64,000 nucleotides of DNA from Paenibacillus piscarius (GCF_022234545.1 NZ_JAIEUI010000003.1:230500-294499), one strand, 5' to 3'; positions 8,202 through 17,833 are shown, counted from the first letter of the stretch. Notes: generated by a model not told the origin, from the sequence alone. Translations and numbers: made by a program.

Positions 8202-8996
8202 TTGGATACCATTATCGGCTATCTGAACAATATGTTCGCTTCCCTGCCCGGAACAGAACAGATGATGAAGCTGAAGCAGGAGCTGCTTGGCAATATGGAG
8301 GAGAAGTACTATGAACTGAAGAGTGAGGGCAAGTCGGAGAATGAGGCGGTCGGCATCGTCATTTCCGAATTCGGCAATATCGATGAGCTGATCAGCGAGC
8401 TGGGGCTTGAAGAAGCCCATAAGGATCCGGGACAGCGGCTGCCCATGCTTGACGAATTTGTTGTAGAAGATTTTATCGCTGCCAAAAGAAGATCGGGACT
8501 GCTCACCGGGCTCGGTACCTTTCTGATTATGCTGGGTGCTTCCTTGCTGATCTTCAGTACCGGCCTGGCAGAGAACGGGTTCATGGATTCGGTATTCTCT
8601 GAGGACGCCATGACCATGCTTGGACTGGTGGCTCTGTTCCTGCTGCTTGTGCCTGCGATTGCAATCTTCATGTACAGCGGCAGGAAGATGGAGAAATTCA
8701 AATATCTGGAGTCCGCCGAATTCACCCTGCCTTACCCTTTGGAAGCGTATATTGAGCAGAGACAATCCGCTTTTGCCGCGACCTATACGCTGTCGCTCAT
8801 CATGGGTGTCTGTTTATGCGTATTGTCACCGGTTATTATCTTCGTAGCCACTGCGTTTGGAGATGAATACAGCTCCTATGGGGCAGCGGTTCTGCTGGAT
8901 GTGGTTGCGGTGGCGGTGTTCCTTTTCGTATATTACGGGAGTATCCGGGGGGCCTATCAGATCCTGTTGAAGTCCGGGGATGTCAGTGGAAAATAG
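8202..8996 (+). CDS. Membrane protein with N-terminal permease-prefix domain, 264 aa
   Basis: TTG start; AAAGGAGC lies at the end of padR and the gap is six bases, so the two genes form an operon. Residues 1-80 are a helical soluble domain like the permease-prefix / DUF1700-type domains (EKYYELKSEGKSENEAV, then SEFGNIDELI). Four hydrophobic segments follow: about 100-122, 132-155, 190-215 and 222-245. Proteins of this type occur next to PadR regulators and are often linked to envelope stress or drug response. Its biochemical role is unknown. Confidence 0.8.
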   Translation: MDTIIGYLNNMFASLPGTEQMMKLKQELLGNMEEKYYELKSEGKSENEAVGIVISEFGNIDELISELGLEEAHKDPGQRLPMLDEFVVEDFIAAKRRSGLLTGLGTFLIMLGASLLIFSTGLAENGFMDSVFSEDAMTMLGLVALFLLLVPAIAIFMYSGRKMEKFKYLESAEFTLPYPLEAYIEQRQSAFAATYTLSLIMGVCLCVLSPVIIFVATAFGDEYSSYGAAVLLDVVAVAVFLFVYYGSIRGAYQILLKSGDVSGK

Positions 8997-9321
8997 CCGG
9001 GTAACAGGATAACTGCTGCCACAGCCTCGCCTCTTCAGTCGTCTGCCACAAAAAGTTAAAAAATAAGGTGACATAGCTCATGTCCGTCTCCTGCAGATGA
9101 TGTTAATATGAAGGCATTTATTCCCCTTATTATAACTGTGCAAGAGCCTGTACCGGGGTGGTTTTCAGCTCCGTTACAGGCTGTTGCTTCACTGCTTTAC
9201 AGTGACAGATTTGCAGGCGGTGACAGCAGAGAATGTTTCTTTGCTTAAGCCGGGTGCGGGCATAAATGCCGCTGTGTACCTCTTTTGGCGGCCAATCAGA
9301 GAGACTCGGAGGATGAGAGGG
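8997..9321. other. Intergenic region before gltD with a terminator-like hairpin
   Basis: No gene is supported here. A hairpin with arms AGCCTGTACCGG and CCGTTACAGGCT (9145-9182) can end the padR operon or act as a gltD leader structure. An open frame from 9184 runs into gltD but lacks conserved protein content before 9322. Confidence 0.5.
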
Positions 9322-10806
9322 ATGGGTAAATCAACCGGATTTTTGGAATATGAGCGGCGGACGCCTGCCGAATGTGAGCCTATGGAACGGATTAAGCACT
9401 GGAATGAATTCTCTGTTCCCTTAGATGAAGAACAGCTGCGGGAGCAGGGGGCCCGCTGTATGGATTGCGGAACCCCCTTCTGCCATGTAGGGCGTATGCT
9501 GTCCGGGATGGCGAGCGGCTGTCCGCTGCATAACCTGATACCAGAGTGGAATGACATGGTGTACCGCGGGAACTGGCAGGTGGCGCTGAAGCGTCTGCAT
9601 AAGACCAATAACTTCCCGGAATTCACGGGACGTGTCTGTCCTGCACCGTGTGAAGGCTCTTGCACAGTAGGGAAGAACGGTGATCCGGTAACAATCAAGT
9701 CGATTGAAAAAGCGATTGTCGATAGAGGGTTCGCGGAAGGCTGGATCGTACCTGAGCCGCCGCTGACCCGGACGGGCAAGAAGGTTGCCGTCGTAGGCTC
9801 CGGTCCTGCCGGGCTGGCCTGTGCCGCCCAGCTCAACAAAGCGGGACACAGTGTAACGGTATATGAGCGGGCGGACCGGATCGGCGGTCTGCTGACCTAC
9901 GGCATTCCGAACATGAAGCTCGATAAGAATAAGGTGCAGCGCCGGGTGGACCTGCTGGCGGCGGAGGGTATTACCTTCGTCACCCGTACCGAGATCGGCC
10001 GAGATATTACAGCCGCACAGCTCCAGGAGGAGAACGATGCGGTGGTTCTCTGCGGCGGTTCTACGAAGGCGCGCGACCTGCCGCTGGAAGGCCGGGAGCT
10101 GCGCGGCATCCATCAGGCGATGGAGTTCCTGACGCTGAACACGAAGAGCCTGCTGGATTCCGGGCTGGCGGATGGAGAGTATCTGTCGGCGGCTGGCAAG
10201 GATGTGGTCGTCATCGGCGGCGGAGACACAGGAACGGACTGTGTAGCGACCTCCATCCGCCACGGCTGCCGCAGCGTAATCCAACTGGAGATTATGCCGC
10301 AGTCGCCATTGACCCGCCAGCCGGGCAACCCTTGGCCGGAATGGCCAAAGGTGCTGAAGGTGGACTACGGGCAGCAGGAGGCGGCTTCCCTGTATGAGGA
10401 AGATCCGCGCCGCTATCTGGTGAATACGAAACGTTTTGTGGGCGATGCGGACGGCCGGGTGCAGGAGCTGCATACGGTGCGCATCGAATGGAAGCGCACG
10501 GAAGACGGGCGGATGGCGCCGGTCGAAATACCGGGCAGCGAGGAGGTCATTCCGGCGCAGCTTGTGCTGCTGGCGCTGGGCTTCACCGGACCGGAGGAGA
10601 CGGTGCCGGAACAGCTCGGCGTGGAGCGTGATGAGCGCTCTAACGTCAAGGCCGAATTCGGCCTACAGGCCACGAATGTGGAGGGAGTCTTCACCGCCGG
10701 CGACATGCGGCGCGGACAGAGCCTTGTGGTCTGGGCGATTAACGAAGGCCGCCAGGCCGCCCGCGAGGTAGACCGCTACCTGATGGGCTCGTCTAATTTG
10801 CCTTAA
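9322..10806 (+). CDS. gltD: Glutamate synthase (NADPH) small subunit, 494 aa
   Basis: I chose the ATG at 9322 because GGAGG ends nine bases upstream and the protein then begins [13 protein letters not shown], the usual start of the family; the frame is open further upstream. N-terminal cysteines ([24 protein letters not shown]) hold the Fe-S clusters. Two dinucleotide folds follow: FAD-binding [10 protein letters not shown] near residue 155 and NADPH-binding [10 protein letters not shown] near 300. A C-terminal GD segment contributes to FAD binding. It feeds electrons from NADPH to the large subunit GltA/GltB for glutamate synthesis. No large-subunit gene lies next to it in this window. Confidence 0.9.
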   Translation: MGKSTGFLEYERRTPAECEPMERIKHWNEFSVPLDEEQLREQGARCMDCGTPFCHVGRMLSGMASGCPLHNLIPEWNDMVYRGNWQVALKRLHKTNNFPEFTGRVCPAPCEGSCTVGKNGDPVTIKSIEKAIVDRGFAEGWIVPEPPLTRTGKKVAVVGSGPAGLACAAQLNKAGHSVTVYERADRIGGLLTYGIPNMKLDKNKVQRRVDLLAAEGITFVTRTEIGRDITAAQLQEENDAVVLCGGSTKARDLPLEGRELRGIHQAMEFLTLNTKSLLDSGLADGEYLSAAGKDVVVIGGGDTGTDCVATSIRHGCRSVIQLEIMPQSPLTRQPGNPWPEWPKVLKVDYGQQEAASLYEEDPRRYLVNTKRFVGDADGRVQELHTVRIEWKRTEDGRMAPVEIPGSEEVIPAQLVLLALGFTGPEETVPEQLGVERDERSNVKAEFGLQATNVEGVFTAGDMRRGQSLVVWAINEGRQAAREVDRYLMGSSNLP

Positions 10807-10925
10807 GGCATGGCGAAATAAGGGAAGCTAGTTTGAGTGTGGTGTTCCATTGTGAGACGCTAGGTCAAGCGATGTCCGTCAAGGAACGCCTGATAAGGTG
10901 AGTTCTGCCAAGTATGTCTGCCAAG

Positions 10926-10946
10926 AGACGCCCCTCCCGGGCGTCT
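10926..10946 (+). terminator. Hairpin terminator after gltD
   Basis: Eight-base arms AGACGCCC / GGGCGTCT with a five-base loop; the T tail is weak. Confidence 0.55.
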
Positions 10947-11049
10947 TGCTTAGATAGATAAGAATTTATATGTTTTGGGGTCCCCGCAAAGTACCTGAGT
11001 CACCACCTACGCTAAAGCCCCACTTTGTGGGGTTATTTTGCGTTCCCCG

Positions 11050-11290
11050 CCCCGGCTGCTCGTTTATAGTAGGATGCAGGTGTGAGGTGGTGCGTTTTGC
11101 GTTTAATGTTGCACATAATGCAATTTCGCCCCGGCAATAGGCGGGGTTCAGGCGGAATTGTTGCACAGAATGCAGGATTCAGCCTGCTATTTCGCCCGGA
11201 GGAGAAGGAATGCTGCTTTTTATGCAACATTTTTGGAATAGGCCTGTGGCTGTAAATAGAATGTTGCATTTTGGGCATGATTTTGGCCGA
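11050..11290. repeat. Degenerate ~51-bp tandem array with TGTTGCA hairpins
   Basis: The 570-base gap between gltD and the phosphodiesterase holds no supported gene. TGTTGCA or close variants start at 11107, 11159, 11211 and 11262, spaced 52, 52 and 51 bases, with a weaker unit near 11054. Each is followed by a short inverted copy, for example TTGCA / TGCAA at 11109-11123. Spacers share GC-rich elements such as TTTCGCCC and AATAGGC. It resembles the 43.7 and 53.6 kb arrays in architecture, not in sequence. Confidence 0.55.
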
Positions 11291-11379
11291 GAGCTTCAAC
11301 AGGTTTGGCAAAAAGCGTTATAGTAGAAGCTAGTTGGCAGTCACACTTTAATCTATATTCACAGAAAGGAAGCACCCAC

Positions 11380-11931
11380 ATGAAATTAATGTTCATTTCC
11401 GATATTCACGGATCGCTGTTCTGGCTGGAGCAGGCGCTGGCGAAGGCGGAGGAGGAGCAGCCGCACACGCTGGTGATGCTGGGCGATTTCCTGTATCACG
11501 GGCCGAGAAATCCGCTGCCGGAGGGATATAACCCCCAGGGGGTCGCCGACAGGCTGAATGCTTACAGCCAAGCGGGCAAGTCGCTGGCAGCTGTAAGAGG
11601 TAACTGTGACGCCGAGGTGGACCAGATGCTGCTGCAGTTCCCGATGATGGGCGATTATGTGCTGATTCTGCACGAAGGCCGGAAGATCTACGCGACGCAC
11701 GGACACGGGTTCAGCATCGACCACTTACCGGCGCTCGCCCCGCAGGATGTATTCATCCAGGGGCATACGCATCTGCCGGTGGCGGAGGTGAAGGAGGGGA
11801 TTACCGTCCTTAACCCCGGGTCGATCGCCCTGCCCAAAGAGAACAACCCGAATTCCTACGGCGTTCTGGAGAACGGCGAATTCCTCATTAAGGACTTCAG
11901 CGGCAAAATCATCAAGCAAATTACGCTGTAA
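11380..11931 (+). CDS. yfcE: Calcineurin-like phosphodiesterase, YfcE/MJ0936 type, 183 aa
   Basis: I chose the ATG at 11380, preceded by GAAAGGA; the frame continues upstream into the repeat region without conserved content. Metal-binding motifs appear in order: SDIHG (N-terminus), GDFLYHGPRN, RGNCD, THGHG and GHTH, ending with LNPGS. This is the dinuclear metallophosphoesterase fold of the small YfcE family, with phosphodiesterase activity on model substrates. The physiological substrate is not known. It is monocistronic with a terminator downstream. Confidence 0.9.
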   Translation: MKLMFISDIHGSLFWLEQALAKAEEEQPHTLVMLGDFLYHGPRNPLPEGYNPQGVADRLNAYSQAGKSLAAVRGNCDAEVDQMLLQFPMMGDYVLILHEGRKIYATHGHGFSIDHLPALAPQDVFIQGHTHLPVAEVKEGITVLNPGSIALPKENNPNSYGVLENGEFLIKDFSGKIIKQITL

Positions 11932-11960
11932 CAGGCTTAACAGGCCGTCTCCACTCTAAG

Positions 11961-11990
11961 ATCCCTCTGGATATTTCCAGAGGGATTATT
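11961..11990 (+). terminator. Terminator after yfcE
   Basis: Ten-base perfect arms ATCCCTCTGG / CCAGAGGGAT with a six-base loop, followed by TATTG. Confidence 0.7.
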
Positions 11991-12098
11991 GCTGCGCGGC
12001 AATTGAGCGCACCGGCATATTATTGTATGATGGGTGAGGAGCTTCGCGGGCGTACAATACAGCCCGGCTTCAAAATACGAACAGCAGAGGTAACGATA

Positions 12099-13133
12099 AT
12101 GTATCCAAGAGATTTACACTATACAATGCCGGCGGAGTGGGTGAAGCATGAACGGACCTTCATCTCCTGGCCGGTGCAGGATTCCATGGTGCATCCTGAC
12201 AATTACGAAGCGGTTAGTGCAGGCTATGCCGAGATTATCCGGGCCATTGCCGAATTTGAGCCGGTGACCGTGATTGTCAACCCGGACGAGCTGGAAGCCG
12301 TAGAGCAATTGGCGCTAGGCGCTAATGTGACGCTGCTCCCGATCAAGCATAATGATGCCTGGCTGCGTGACAACGGTCCGACCTTCGTCGCTGGTCCGGA
12401 CGGCAAGCTGGCCGGGGTGAACTGGAAATTCAATGCCTGGGGCGGCAAATACTCGCCTTGGGATCTCGATGACGCCGTAGCGCCGCAGATTCTTGAACAC
12501 CAGGGGATCACCGCATTTGATGCCCCGCTGGTGATGGAGGGCGGCTCGATTCATACCGATGGTGAAGGCACGATACTGACCACCGAGGAATGCCTGCTGA
12601 ACCGCAACCGCAATCCGGAACTTAGCCGTGAGGAGATTGCTGATTATGTCAAGCAATATACCGGAAGCGAGTCGATCATCTGGCTGAAGCGCGGCCTCAG
12701 CGGAGACGAGACGGACGGGCATGTTGATAATATCGCCTGCTTCGCCGCGCCCGGCAAGGTGATCATCCAGGTGTGCGAGGATCCGCAGGATGAGAACTAT
12801 GCGATTACGCAGGAGAACCTGCGTATTCTGGAGCAGGCCACCGATGCCAAGGGCCGCAAGCTGGAGATTGTCCGCATCCAGCAGCCGCCCCGTGTGGACT
12901 TCGAGGGCAGCCGCCTGACGCTGAGCTATCTGAATTTCTACTTTGTGAACGGCGGTATCATTCTGCCGGTCTTCGGCGGCACGGCTGCTGAGACGGACAA
13001 GCTGGCCGAAGAGACGCTGGCCGGGCTGTTCCAAGGCCGCCGCATCCGCACGGTGAACGGCATGGCCGTCATCGGCGAAGGCGGCAATGTACACTGCACC
13101 ACCCAGCAGATGCCTGCGGTGGAGGGAGCTTAA
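12099..13133 (+). CDS. aguA: Agmatine deiminase, 344 aa
   Basis: I chose the ATG at 12099 because the product then begins MYPRDLHYTMPAEW, the conserved family start, with AGAGG nine bases upstream; the open frame extends to 12003 without family similarity. The family markers are present: WLRDNGPTF, GGSIHTDGEGT, DETDGHVDN and the nucleophile Cys333 in GGNVHCTTQQ. It converts agmatine to N-carbamoylputrescine and ammonia. aguB follows 71 bases downstream on the same strand, so the two make putrescine from agmatine. An arginine decarboxylase gene is not in the window. Confidence 0.95.
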   Translation: MYPRDLHYTMPAEWVKHERTFISWPVQDSMVHPDNYEAVSAGYAEIIRAIAEFEPVTVIVNPDELEAVEQLALGANVTLLPIKHNDAWLRDNGPTFVAGPDGKLAGVNWKFNAWGGKYSPWDLDDAVAPQILEHQGITAFDAPLVMEGGSIHTDGEGTILTTEECLLNRNRNPELSREEIADYVKQYTGSESIIWLKRGLSGDETDGHVDNIACFAAPGKVIIQVCEDPQDENYAITQENLRILEQATDAKGRKLEIVRIQQPPRVDFEGSRLTLSYLNFYFVNGGIILPVFGGTAAETDKLAEETLAGLFQGRRIRTVNGMAVIGEGGNVHCTTQQMPAVEGA

Positions 13134-13204
13134 CAAATGTTCACCGTAGCGACGACCAAGCTGTGAGTCCTAAGTGTTATAAGTTCATATAAGGAGGAAC
13201 ACCC

Positions 13205-14080
13205 ATGAGACAAGTGAAAGTAGCTGCAACCCAAATGAGCTGTTCCGGCAACATAGATGAGAACATCCGCAAGGCGGAGACGCTGGTCAGAGAAGCTGCC
13301 GCCCAGGGCGCGCAGATTATTCTGCTCCAGGAGCTGTTCGAGACCCCGTATTTCTGCCAGAAAGAGAAGTCGGATTATTATGCCTACGCCACTGAGCTTG
13401 AGCAGAACAAGGCGGTGAACCATTTCAAGGCGGTCGCCAAGGAGCTGGCGGTGGTGCTGCCGATCAGCTTTTATGAGAAGAAGAATTATGCGCGGTACAA
13501 CTCGCTGGCTGTGATTGATGCCGACGGCACCGTGCTGGGCAAATACCGCAAGAGCCACATTCCTGACGGCCCCGGCTACGAAGAGAAGTTCTACTTCAAT
13601 CCGGGCGATACCGGCTTCAAGGTATGGAATACCCGTTACGCCAAAATCGGAGTCGGCATCTGCTGGGACCAGTGGTATCCTGAGGCTGCGCGCGTAATGA
13701 GCCTGATGGGCGCGGAGATTCTGTTCTATCCGACGGCGATCGGCTCCGAGCCGCAGGACGGCTCTATCGATTCCAAGGATCACTGGCAGACCTGCATGCT
13801 GGGTCATGCGGCGGCTAACCTGATTCCTGTTGTGGCCTCCAACCGGATCGGTGAAGAAATTGACGAGGATTCCAGCATTAACTTCTACGGCTCGTCGTTC
13901 ATCGCCGGTCCGCAGGGCAACAAGGTGGCCGAAGCCGGACGGGATGAGCAGGCCGTGCTGGTCAGCGAGTTCGACCTGGATGCCCTTGAGGTGGGCCGGA
14001 TCGAGTGGGGAATCTTCCGCGACCGCCGTCCGGAGCTGTACCGGATGATCGCTTCCTATGACGGGGATTTGACCTTTTAA
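13205..14080 (+). CDS. aguB: N-carbamoylputrescine amidase, 291 aa
   Basis: ATG start with AAGGAGGA upstream. It is a nitrilase-superfamily amidase with the catalytic triad Glu43 (LLQELFE), Lys116 (KYRKSHIP) and Cys153 (GICWDQWYPE). Family-specific segments such as SHIPDGPGYEEKFYF and DSKDHWQTCMLGHAA are clear. It hydrolyses N-carbamoylputrescine to putrescine, CO2 and ammonia. It pairs with aguA upstream; the gap of 71 bases has no obvious promoter. A strong hairpin terminator follows. Confidence 0.95.
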   Translation: MRQVKVAATQMSCSGNIDENIRKAETLVREAAAQGAQIILLQELFETPYFCQKEKSDYYAYATELEQNKAVNHFKAVAKELAVVLPISFYEKKNYARYNSLAVIDADGTVLGKYRKSHIPDGPGYEEKFYFNPGDTGFKVWNTRYAKIGVGICWDQWYPEAARVMSLMGAEILFYPTAIGSEPQDGSIDSKDHWQTCMLGHAAANLIPVVASNRIGEEIDEDSSINFYGSSFIAGPQGNKVAEAGRDEQAVLVSEFDLDALEVGRIEWGIFRDRRPELYRMIASYDGDLTF

Positions 14081-14111
14081 CGTACCCAGTACCTATGGTC
14101 TGACTATTGAG

Positions 14112-14160
14112 CAGCCGGAAATGCTGCCGGGATAACTTCCTGGTGCATTCCGGCTGTTTT
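14112..14160 (+). terminator. Terminator after aguA-aguB
   Basis: CAGCCGGAAATGC and GCATTCCGGCTG pair over twelve bases with one bulged A; TTTT follows. Confidence 0.75.
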
Positions 14161-14237
14161 GTTGTACCCTTCACCATTGATGTGTCACAAAATATATTTA
14201 TTAATGTCATTATATATAACATTAGTAGTAAATATAA

Positions 14238-14266
14238 TTGTCACATACGCTTTAATCTGATAAAAT
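14238..14266 (+). promoter_or_regulatory. Sigma-A promoter of the amino-acid ABC operon
   Basis: TTGTCA (14238-14243), a spacer of exactly 17 bases and TAAAAT (14261-14266), 40 bases before the substrate-binding protein start. Confidence 0.65.
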
Positions 14267-14305
14267 CTCCCTAAGTTATTTCTATAAATCAGGGGGGATT
14301 GGAGT

Positions 14306-15118
14306 ATGAGTAGCAGCAAAAAGTGGATTGTGTCAGGTATAGTGGCATTGCTGGCTCTGGCGATTGCCGGATGCGGTGCGGACAAGAATGCCGGAGGCGG
14401 CGCAGCTGGAGAGAGCATCAAAATCGCCACCGATGCCAGTTATGCGCCGATGGAGTACATGGATACGGATACGATCAAGGGCTTCGACATTGATTTTCTT
14501 AAGGCGGTCATGGCGGAGGCGGGAATGGATTACACCGTGACCAACACAGGCTGGGATACCATGCTGACCAGTGTGAAGCAGGGCACTGAATATCAGGCGG
14601 GGGTATCCTCAGTATCGATTACAGATGAACGTAAGGAAACCTATGACTATTCCATCCCTTATTTTGAATCTACGAACATGATTATGGTTAAGGAAGGCAG
14701 CGACATTAAATCCGCCCTGGACCTGAAGGGGAAGAAGGTTGCGGTTCAGGCGGCCACTACAGCGGATGAGCTGATGAGCGGGATCATGGGCGTGGACAAC
14801 GGCAACCTGAAGCGGTTCGACAGCAACGCGGTAGCGCTGATGGAGCTGAACGGCGGCGGCGCGGATGCGGTGGTAGCCGACATTGCCATCGTGAACGAAT
14901 ACATTAAGAACAATCCGAAGGAGAAGCTGACCGGCATTATCGACAAGGAGAATTTCGGCTCGGAGTACTACGGCATTCTGTATCCGAAGGGCAGTGAGCT
15001 GAAGGCCAAGCTGGACCCGGCAATCAAGAAGGTAATCGACAGCGGCAAATATGCGGAGATCTACAAGGAATGGTTCGGGGAAGAGCCGGATACCTCAGCG
15101 CTGTTGAACGCGCAGTAA
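14306..15118 (+). CDS. Amino-acid ABC transporter substrate-binding lipoprotein, 270 aa
   Basis: The signal peptide has a lipobox LAIAGC with Cys23 as the lipidation site. The rest is an SBP_bac_3 domain: PMEYMDTDTIKGFDID near the N-terminus, SVSITDERKETYDYS, and a C-terminal YKEWFGEEP helix. It captures a polar amino acid or a related compound outside the membrane. The permease follows after 78 bases. The strong promoter upstream serves both genes. Specificity cannot be told from sequence. Confidence 0.92.
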   Translation: MSSSKKWIVSGIVALLALAIAGCGADKNAGGGAAGESIKIATDASYAPMEYMDTDTIKGFDIDFLKAVMAEAGMDYTVTNTGWDTMLTSVKQGTEYQAGVSSVSITDERKETYDYSIPYFESTNMIMVKEGSDIKSALDLKGKKVAVQAATTADELMSGIMGVDNGNLKRFDSNAVALMELNGGGADAVVADIAIVNEYIKNNPKEKLTGIIDKENFGSEYYGILYPKGSELKAKLDPAIKKVIDSGKYAEIYKEWFGEEPDTSALLNAQ

Positions 15119-15196
15119 GGATTAGGACGGCAATAACCGGGTATGCGTAATGATTGCTATTGCGCGTGCCCCTTTTTGTGAGGAGGGGAGAGTTCT

Positions 15197-15844
15197 ATGG
15201 ATTTCAGATTGGATATTATTGCTCATTATTTACCGGTCCTGCTCAAAGGAACATTGTTCACCATAGGCGTGTCGCTGGTCTCTATCCTGTGCGGGTCTCT
15301 CTTGGGGCTGTTTATCGGCTTCGGCAAAATGGCACCCAGATGGTATCTCCGCTGGCCGTTCCACGCCTATATCAACATCTTCCGTGGTACTCCGCTTTAT
15401 GTGCAGATTCTGATCGTCCACTTCGGTCTGATTCCGCTGTTCTATGGCAAGACCTTTGCGCTGATGAGCGCATTTGTGGCGCTGTCGCTTAACTCTGCCG
15501 CGTATTCCGCCGAGATTTTCCGCGCCGGGATCCAGTCGATCGACCCCGGGCAGCGGGAGGCGGCGCTCTCGCTTGGAATGAACCGGCGCCAGGCGATGCG
15601 CTTCGTTATTCTGCCCCAGGCGGTCAAGCGGATGGTCCCGGCCTTCGGGAACGAGTTCATCGTCCTGGTGAAGGATTCCTCACTGCTGGCGCTGATTGCC
15701 GCCCCGGAGATTATGTACTGGAGCAACACCATGAAGGGCCAGTATCTGCGCATCTGGGAGCCGTATCTCACCGCAGCGCTGATCTATTTCATTCTGACGT
15801 ACACTCTCAGCAAGCTGTTGCTTTATGTTGAACAGAAGGTGTGA
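15197..15844 (+). CDS. Amino-acid ABC transporter permease, 215 aa
   Basis: ATG start with AGGAGGGGAGAG upstream. It is a HisM/GlnP-type permease with about five membrane segments and the EAA loop (GQREAALSLGMNRRQAMRFVILPQA) that docks the ATPase. It follows the substrate-binding lipoprotein in the same operon. No ATPase gene follows; the next gene is terB. The ATPase is either encoded elsewhere or shared with another transporter. Confidence 0.92.
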   Translation: MDFRLDIIAHYLPVLLKGTLFTIGVSLVSILCGSLLGLFIGFGKMAPRWYLRWPFHAYINIFRGTPLYVQILIVHFGLIPLFYGKTFALMSAFVALSLNSAAYSAEIFRAGIQSIDPGQREAALSLGMNRRQAMRFVILPQAVKRMVPAFGNEFIVLVKDSSLLALIAAPEIMYWSNTMKGQYLRIWEPYLTAALIYFILTYTLSKLLLYVEQKV

Positions 15845-16023
15845 AGCTGCCGGGTGCTGCGGAGGGCGCACAAAGTAGAATATTGTCATTTAATCGGTTA
15901 TATTATAGGAGTAAGAATTAGACAATACGTCCATTAATGTTTAGCTGCCAGCGGTGGCGGGGAGGAGGCTCTGGGATATCTTTTTTTAAAGTATATCATT
16001 CCAAATGATAGAAGGAGAATACG

Positions 16024-16470
16024 ATGAGCACATTCAAAAATTGGCTGAATACCACCAAAAACGGACTGACGGATCAAGTGAAGAAATTTAAAAATAAAGA
16101 CTTTATGAACGCGGTAGTCGCGGGCTGCGCACTGGTGGCGGCGGCTGACGGCAAGATCGAGGATTCCGAGAAGAATAAGATGGCAGGGTATATGAACCTC
16201 AGCAACGAGCTGAAGGTATTTGACATGAGAGATGTAATTGCCCAGTTCAATTACTATGTCAGCAACTTCGAGTTCTCGCCGGAGATCGGCAAGCAGGAAG
16301 CGCTTAAGGCCATCGGGAAGTTCAACGGCAAACCGGAGGTTGGACGCTTAATTGTGGGCGTATGCTCGGCAATCGGTGCGGCTGACGGGGACTTCGATGA
16401 GCACGAGAAAGCGGTTGTGCGGAATATCTGCAGCGTGCTCGGACTCAGCCCAAGTGAATTCAGCCTGTAA
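16024..16470 (+). CDS. terB: TerB family tellurite-resistance protein, 148 aa
   Basis: ATG start with GAAGGAG upstream. It is an all-helical TerB/TerB-N-like domain with two acidic repeats (AAADGKIEDSEKNKM and GAADGDFDEHEKAVV) that form the likely metal-binding motifs. It opens the Ter cluster of five TerD-type domains and TerC. In the family TerB sits at the membrane with TerC and is linked to resistance to tellurite, phage and other stress. A long leader (15845-16023) probably contains its promoter, but I see no clean -35/-10 pair. Confidence 0.9.
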   Translation: MSTFKNWLNTTKNGLTDQVKKFKNKDFMNAVVAGCALVAAADGKIEDSEKNKMAGYMNLSNELKVFDMRDVIAQFNYYVSNFEFSPEIGKQEALKAIGKFNGKPEVGRLIVGVCSAIGAADGDFDEHEKAVVRNICSVLGLSPSEFSL

Positions 16471-16582
16471 GGGCAAGCTGGAATACATGTGCCAAATGGA
16501 TGAAACTTAGGCCATTTCCCATCGTATCAGTGATAGAACAAACCGCAAGGCAAATTCTACTTGGAGACGGAGGTACATCAAG

Positions 16583-17179
16583 TTGGCTGGAATCAATCTG
16601 GTAAAAGGTCAGAAGATCGACTTGACTAAAGGCAATGCCGGTCTGTCTAACGTAATCGTAGGACTGGGCTGGGACCCCGCTGAACCGTCAAGAGGCTTCT
16701 TCGGGATCAAGAAACAGGCGAATATTGACTGCGATGCGTCTGCACTGCTGTTAAACGAGAACGGCAAGCTGACCAATAAGCTGAACCTCGTCTGCTTCCA
16801 CAACAAACAGAATGCGAACAATTCCGTCGTCCACTCGGGAGATAACCTGACGGGTGAAGGTGACGGAGACGATGAACAGATCATGGTGAATCTGAAGCAG
16901 ATTCCTGCCGATGTGCACAAGGTGCTGGTAGTCGTCAACATCTATGATGCGGTGAACCGCAAACAGGATTTCGGCATGATCAAATCGGCGTATATCCGGA
17001 TTGTAAATGCGGCAGGCAATGCAGAATTGGTTAAGTTTAATCTGACGGATAATTACACAGGCTACACGGCGCTGATCTGCGGTGAGCTGTACCGTCACGG
17101 CGCAGAGTGGAAGTTCGCAGCCATCGGGGAAGCGGCCCACGCAGCGCATATCAATCAGCTGGCAGAACGCTATATCTAA
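16583..17179 (+). CDS. TerD family stress protein, divergent copy, 198 aa
   Basis: TTG start at 16583 with GACGGAGG upstream. A single TerD domain begins with [16 protein letters not shown] and contains DGDDEQIMVNL. It differs from the next two copies: the strand before the first acidic cluster has an insertion (RGFFGIKKQA), and the metal-binding run reads NIDCDASAL instead of DFDLDVS. TerD domains bind calcium and form stress-induced complexes with TerB and TerC. The copy may have altered metal affinity. Confidence 0.9.
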   Translation: MAGINLVKGQKIDLTKGNAGLSNVIVGLGWDPAEPSRGFFGIKKQANIDCDASALLLNENGKLTNKLNLVCFHNKQNANNSVVHSGDNLTGEGDGDDEQIMVNLKQIPADVHKVLVVVNIYDAVNRKQDFGMIKSAYIRIVNAAGNAELVKFNLTDNYTGYTALICGELYRHGAEWKFAAIGEAAHAAHINQLAERYI

Positions 17180-17209
17180 ATCCTAATTTGAGAAAAGAGG
17201 GCTCTATTC

Positions 17210-17785
17210 ATGGCGATTAACTTATCCAAGGGACAAAAAATCGATCTGACCAAAACCAACCCCGGCTTGTCCAAAATTACCGTCGGTCTCGGATGGGATA
17301 CAAACAAGTACGACGGCGGCAAGGACTTCGACCTTGATGTGTCGGTATTCCTGACCAATGCTAACGGTAAAGTGGATAAAGAAACCAACTTCATCTTCTT
17401 CAATAACATGCAGAATGAGAACAGCTCGGTTGTTCATACCGGCGACAACCGTACCGGTGAAGGTGACGGGGATGATGAGCAGGTTAAGGTAGATTTGGCT
17501 AACGTTCCGGCTGATGTGGATAAAATTGCGTTCACGATTACAATCTATGAAGCGGAGTCCAGAAGCCAGAACTTCGGACAAGTCTCCCGTTCCTATGTGC
17601 GTATCGTCAATGATGCAAACAGTGAAGAGCTGGTCCGCTTTGACCTGGGCGAAGACTTCTCCGTGGAGACCGGCGTAGTGGTCGGCGAACTATACCGTAA
17701 TGGTGCAGAATGGAAGTTCAATGCCATCGGCAGCGGCTACAAGGACGGCCTGGCCGGACTGACACGCGATTACGGCCTGCAATAA
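17210..17785 (+). CDS. terD: TerD family stress protein, 191 aa
   Basis: ATG start. It is a canonical TerD domain: [16 protein letters not shown] at the N-terminus, [13 protein letters not shown] as the first calcium-binding segment, [20 protein letters not shown] as the central acidic loop and [12 protein letters not shown] near the end. It is the closest to B. subtilis YceD/YceE-type proteins. The gene lies 30 bases after the previous TerD copy, in one transcription unit. The copy at 17834 is its nearest paralogue, so recent duplication is likely. Confidence 0.94.
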   Translation: MAINLSKGQKIDLTKTNPGLSKITVGLGWDTNKYDGGKDFDLDVSVFLTNANGKVDKETNFIFFNNMQNENSSVVHTGDNRTGEGDGDDEQVKVDLANVPADVDKIAFTITIYEAESRSQNFGQVSRSYVRIVNDANSEELVRFDLGEDFSVETGVVVGELYRNGAEWKFNAIGSGYKDGLAGLTRDYGLQ

Positions 17786-17833
17786 GCCGGTAAGCTTTGA
17801 ATTGAATCTTTTAAGGAAAGAGGGTTTTTGACA

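Noticed and set aside
9184..9321. N-terminal extension of gltD
   Set aside because: The family start [13 protein letters not shown] coincides with a well-spaced GGAGG site; the upstream residues are unlike any GltD.
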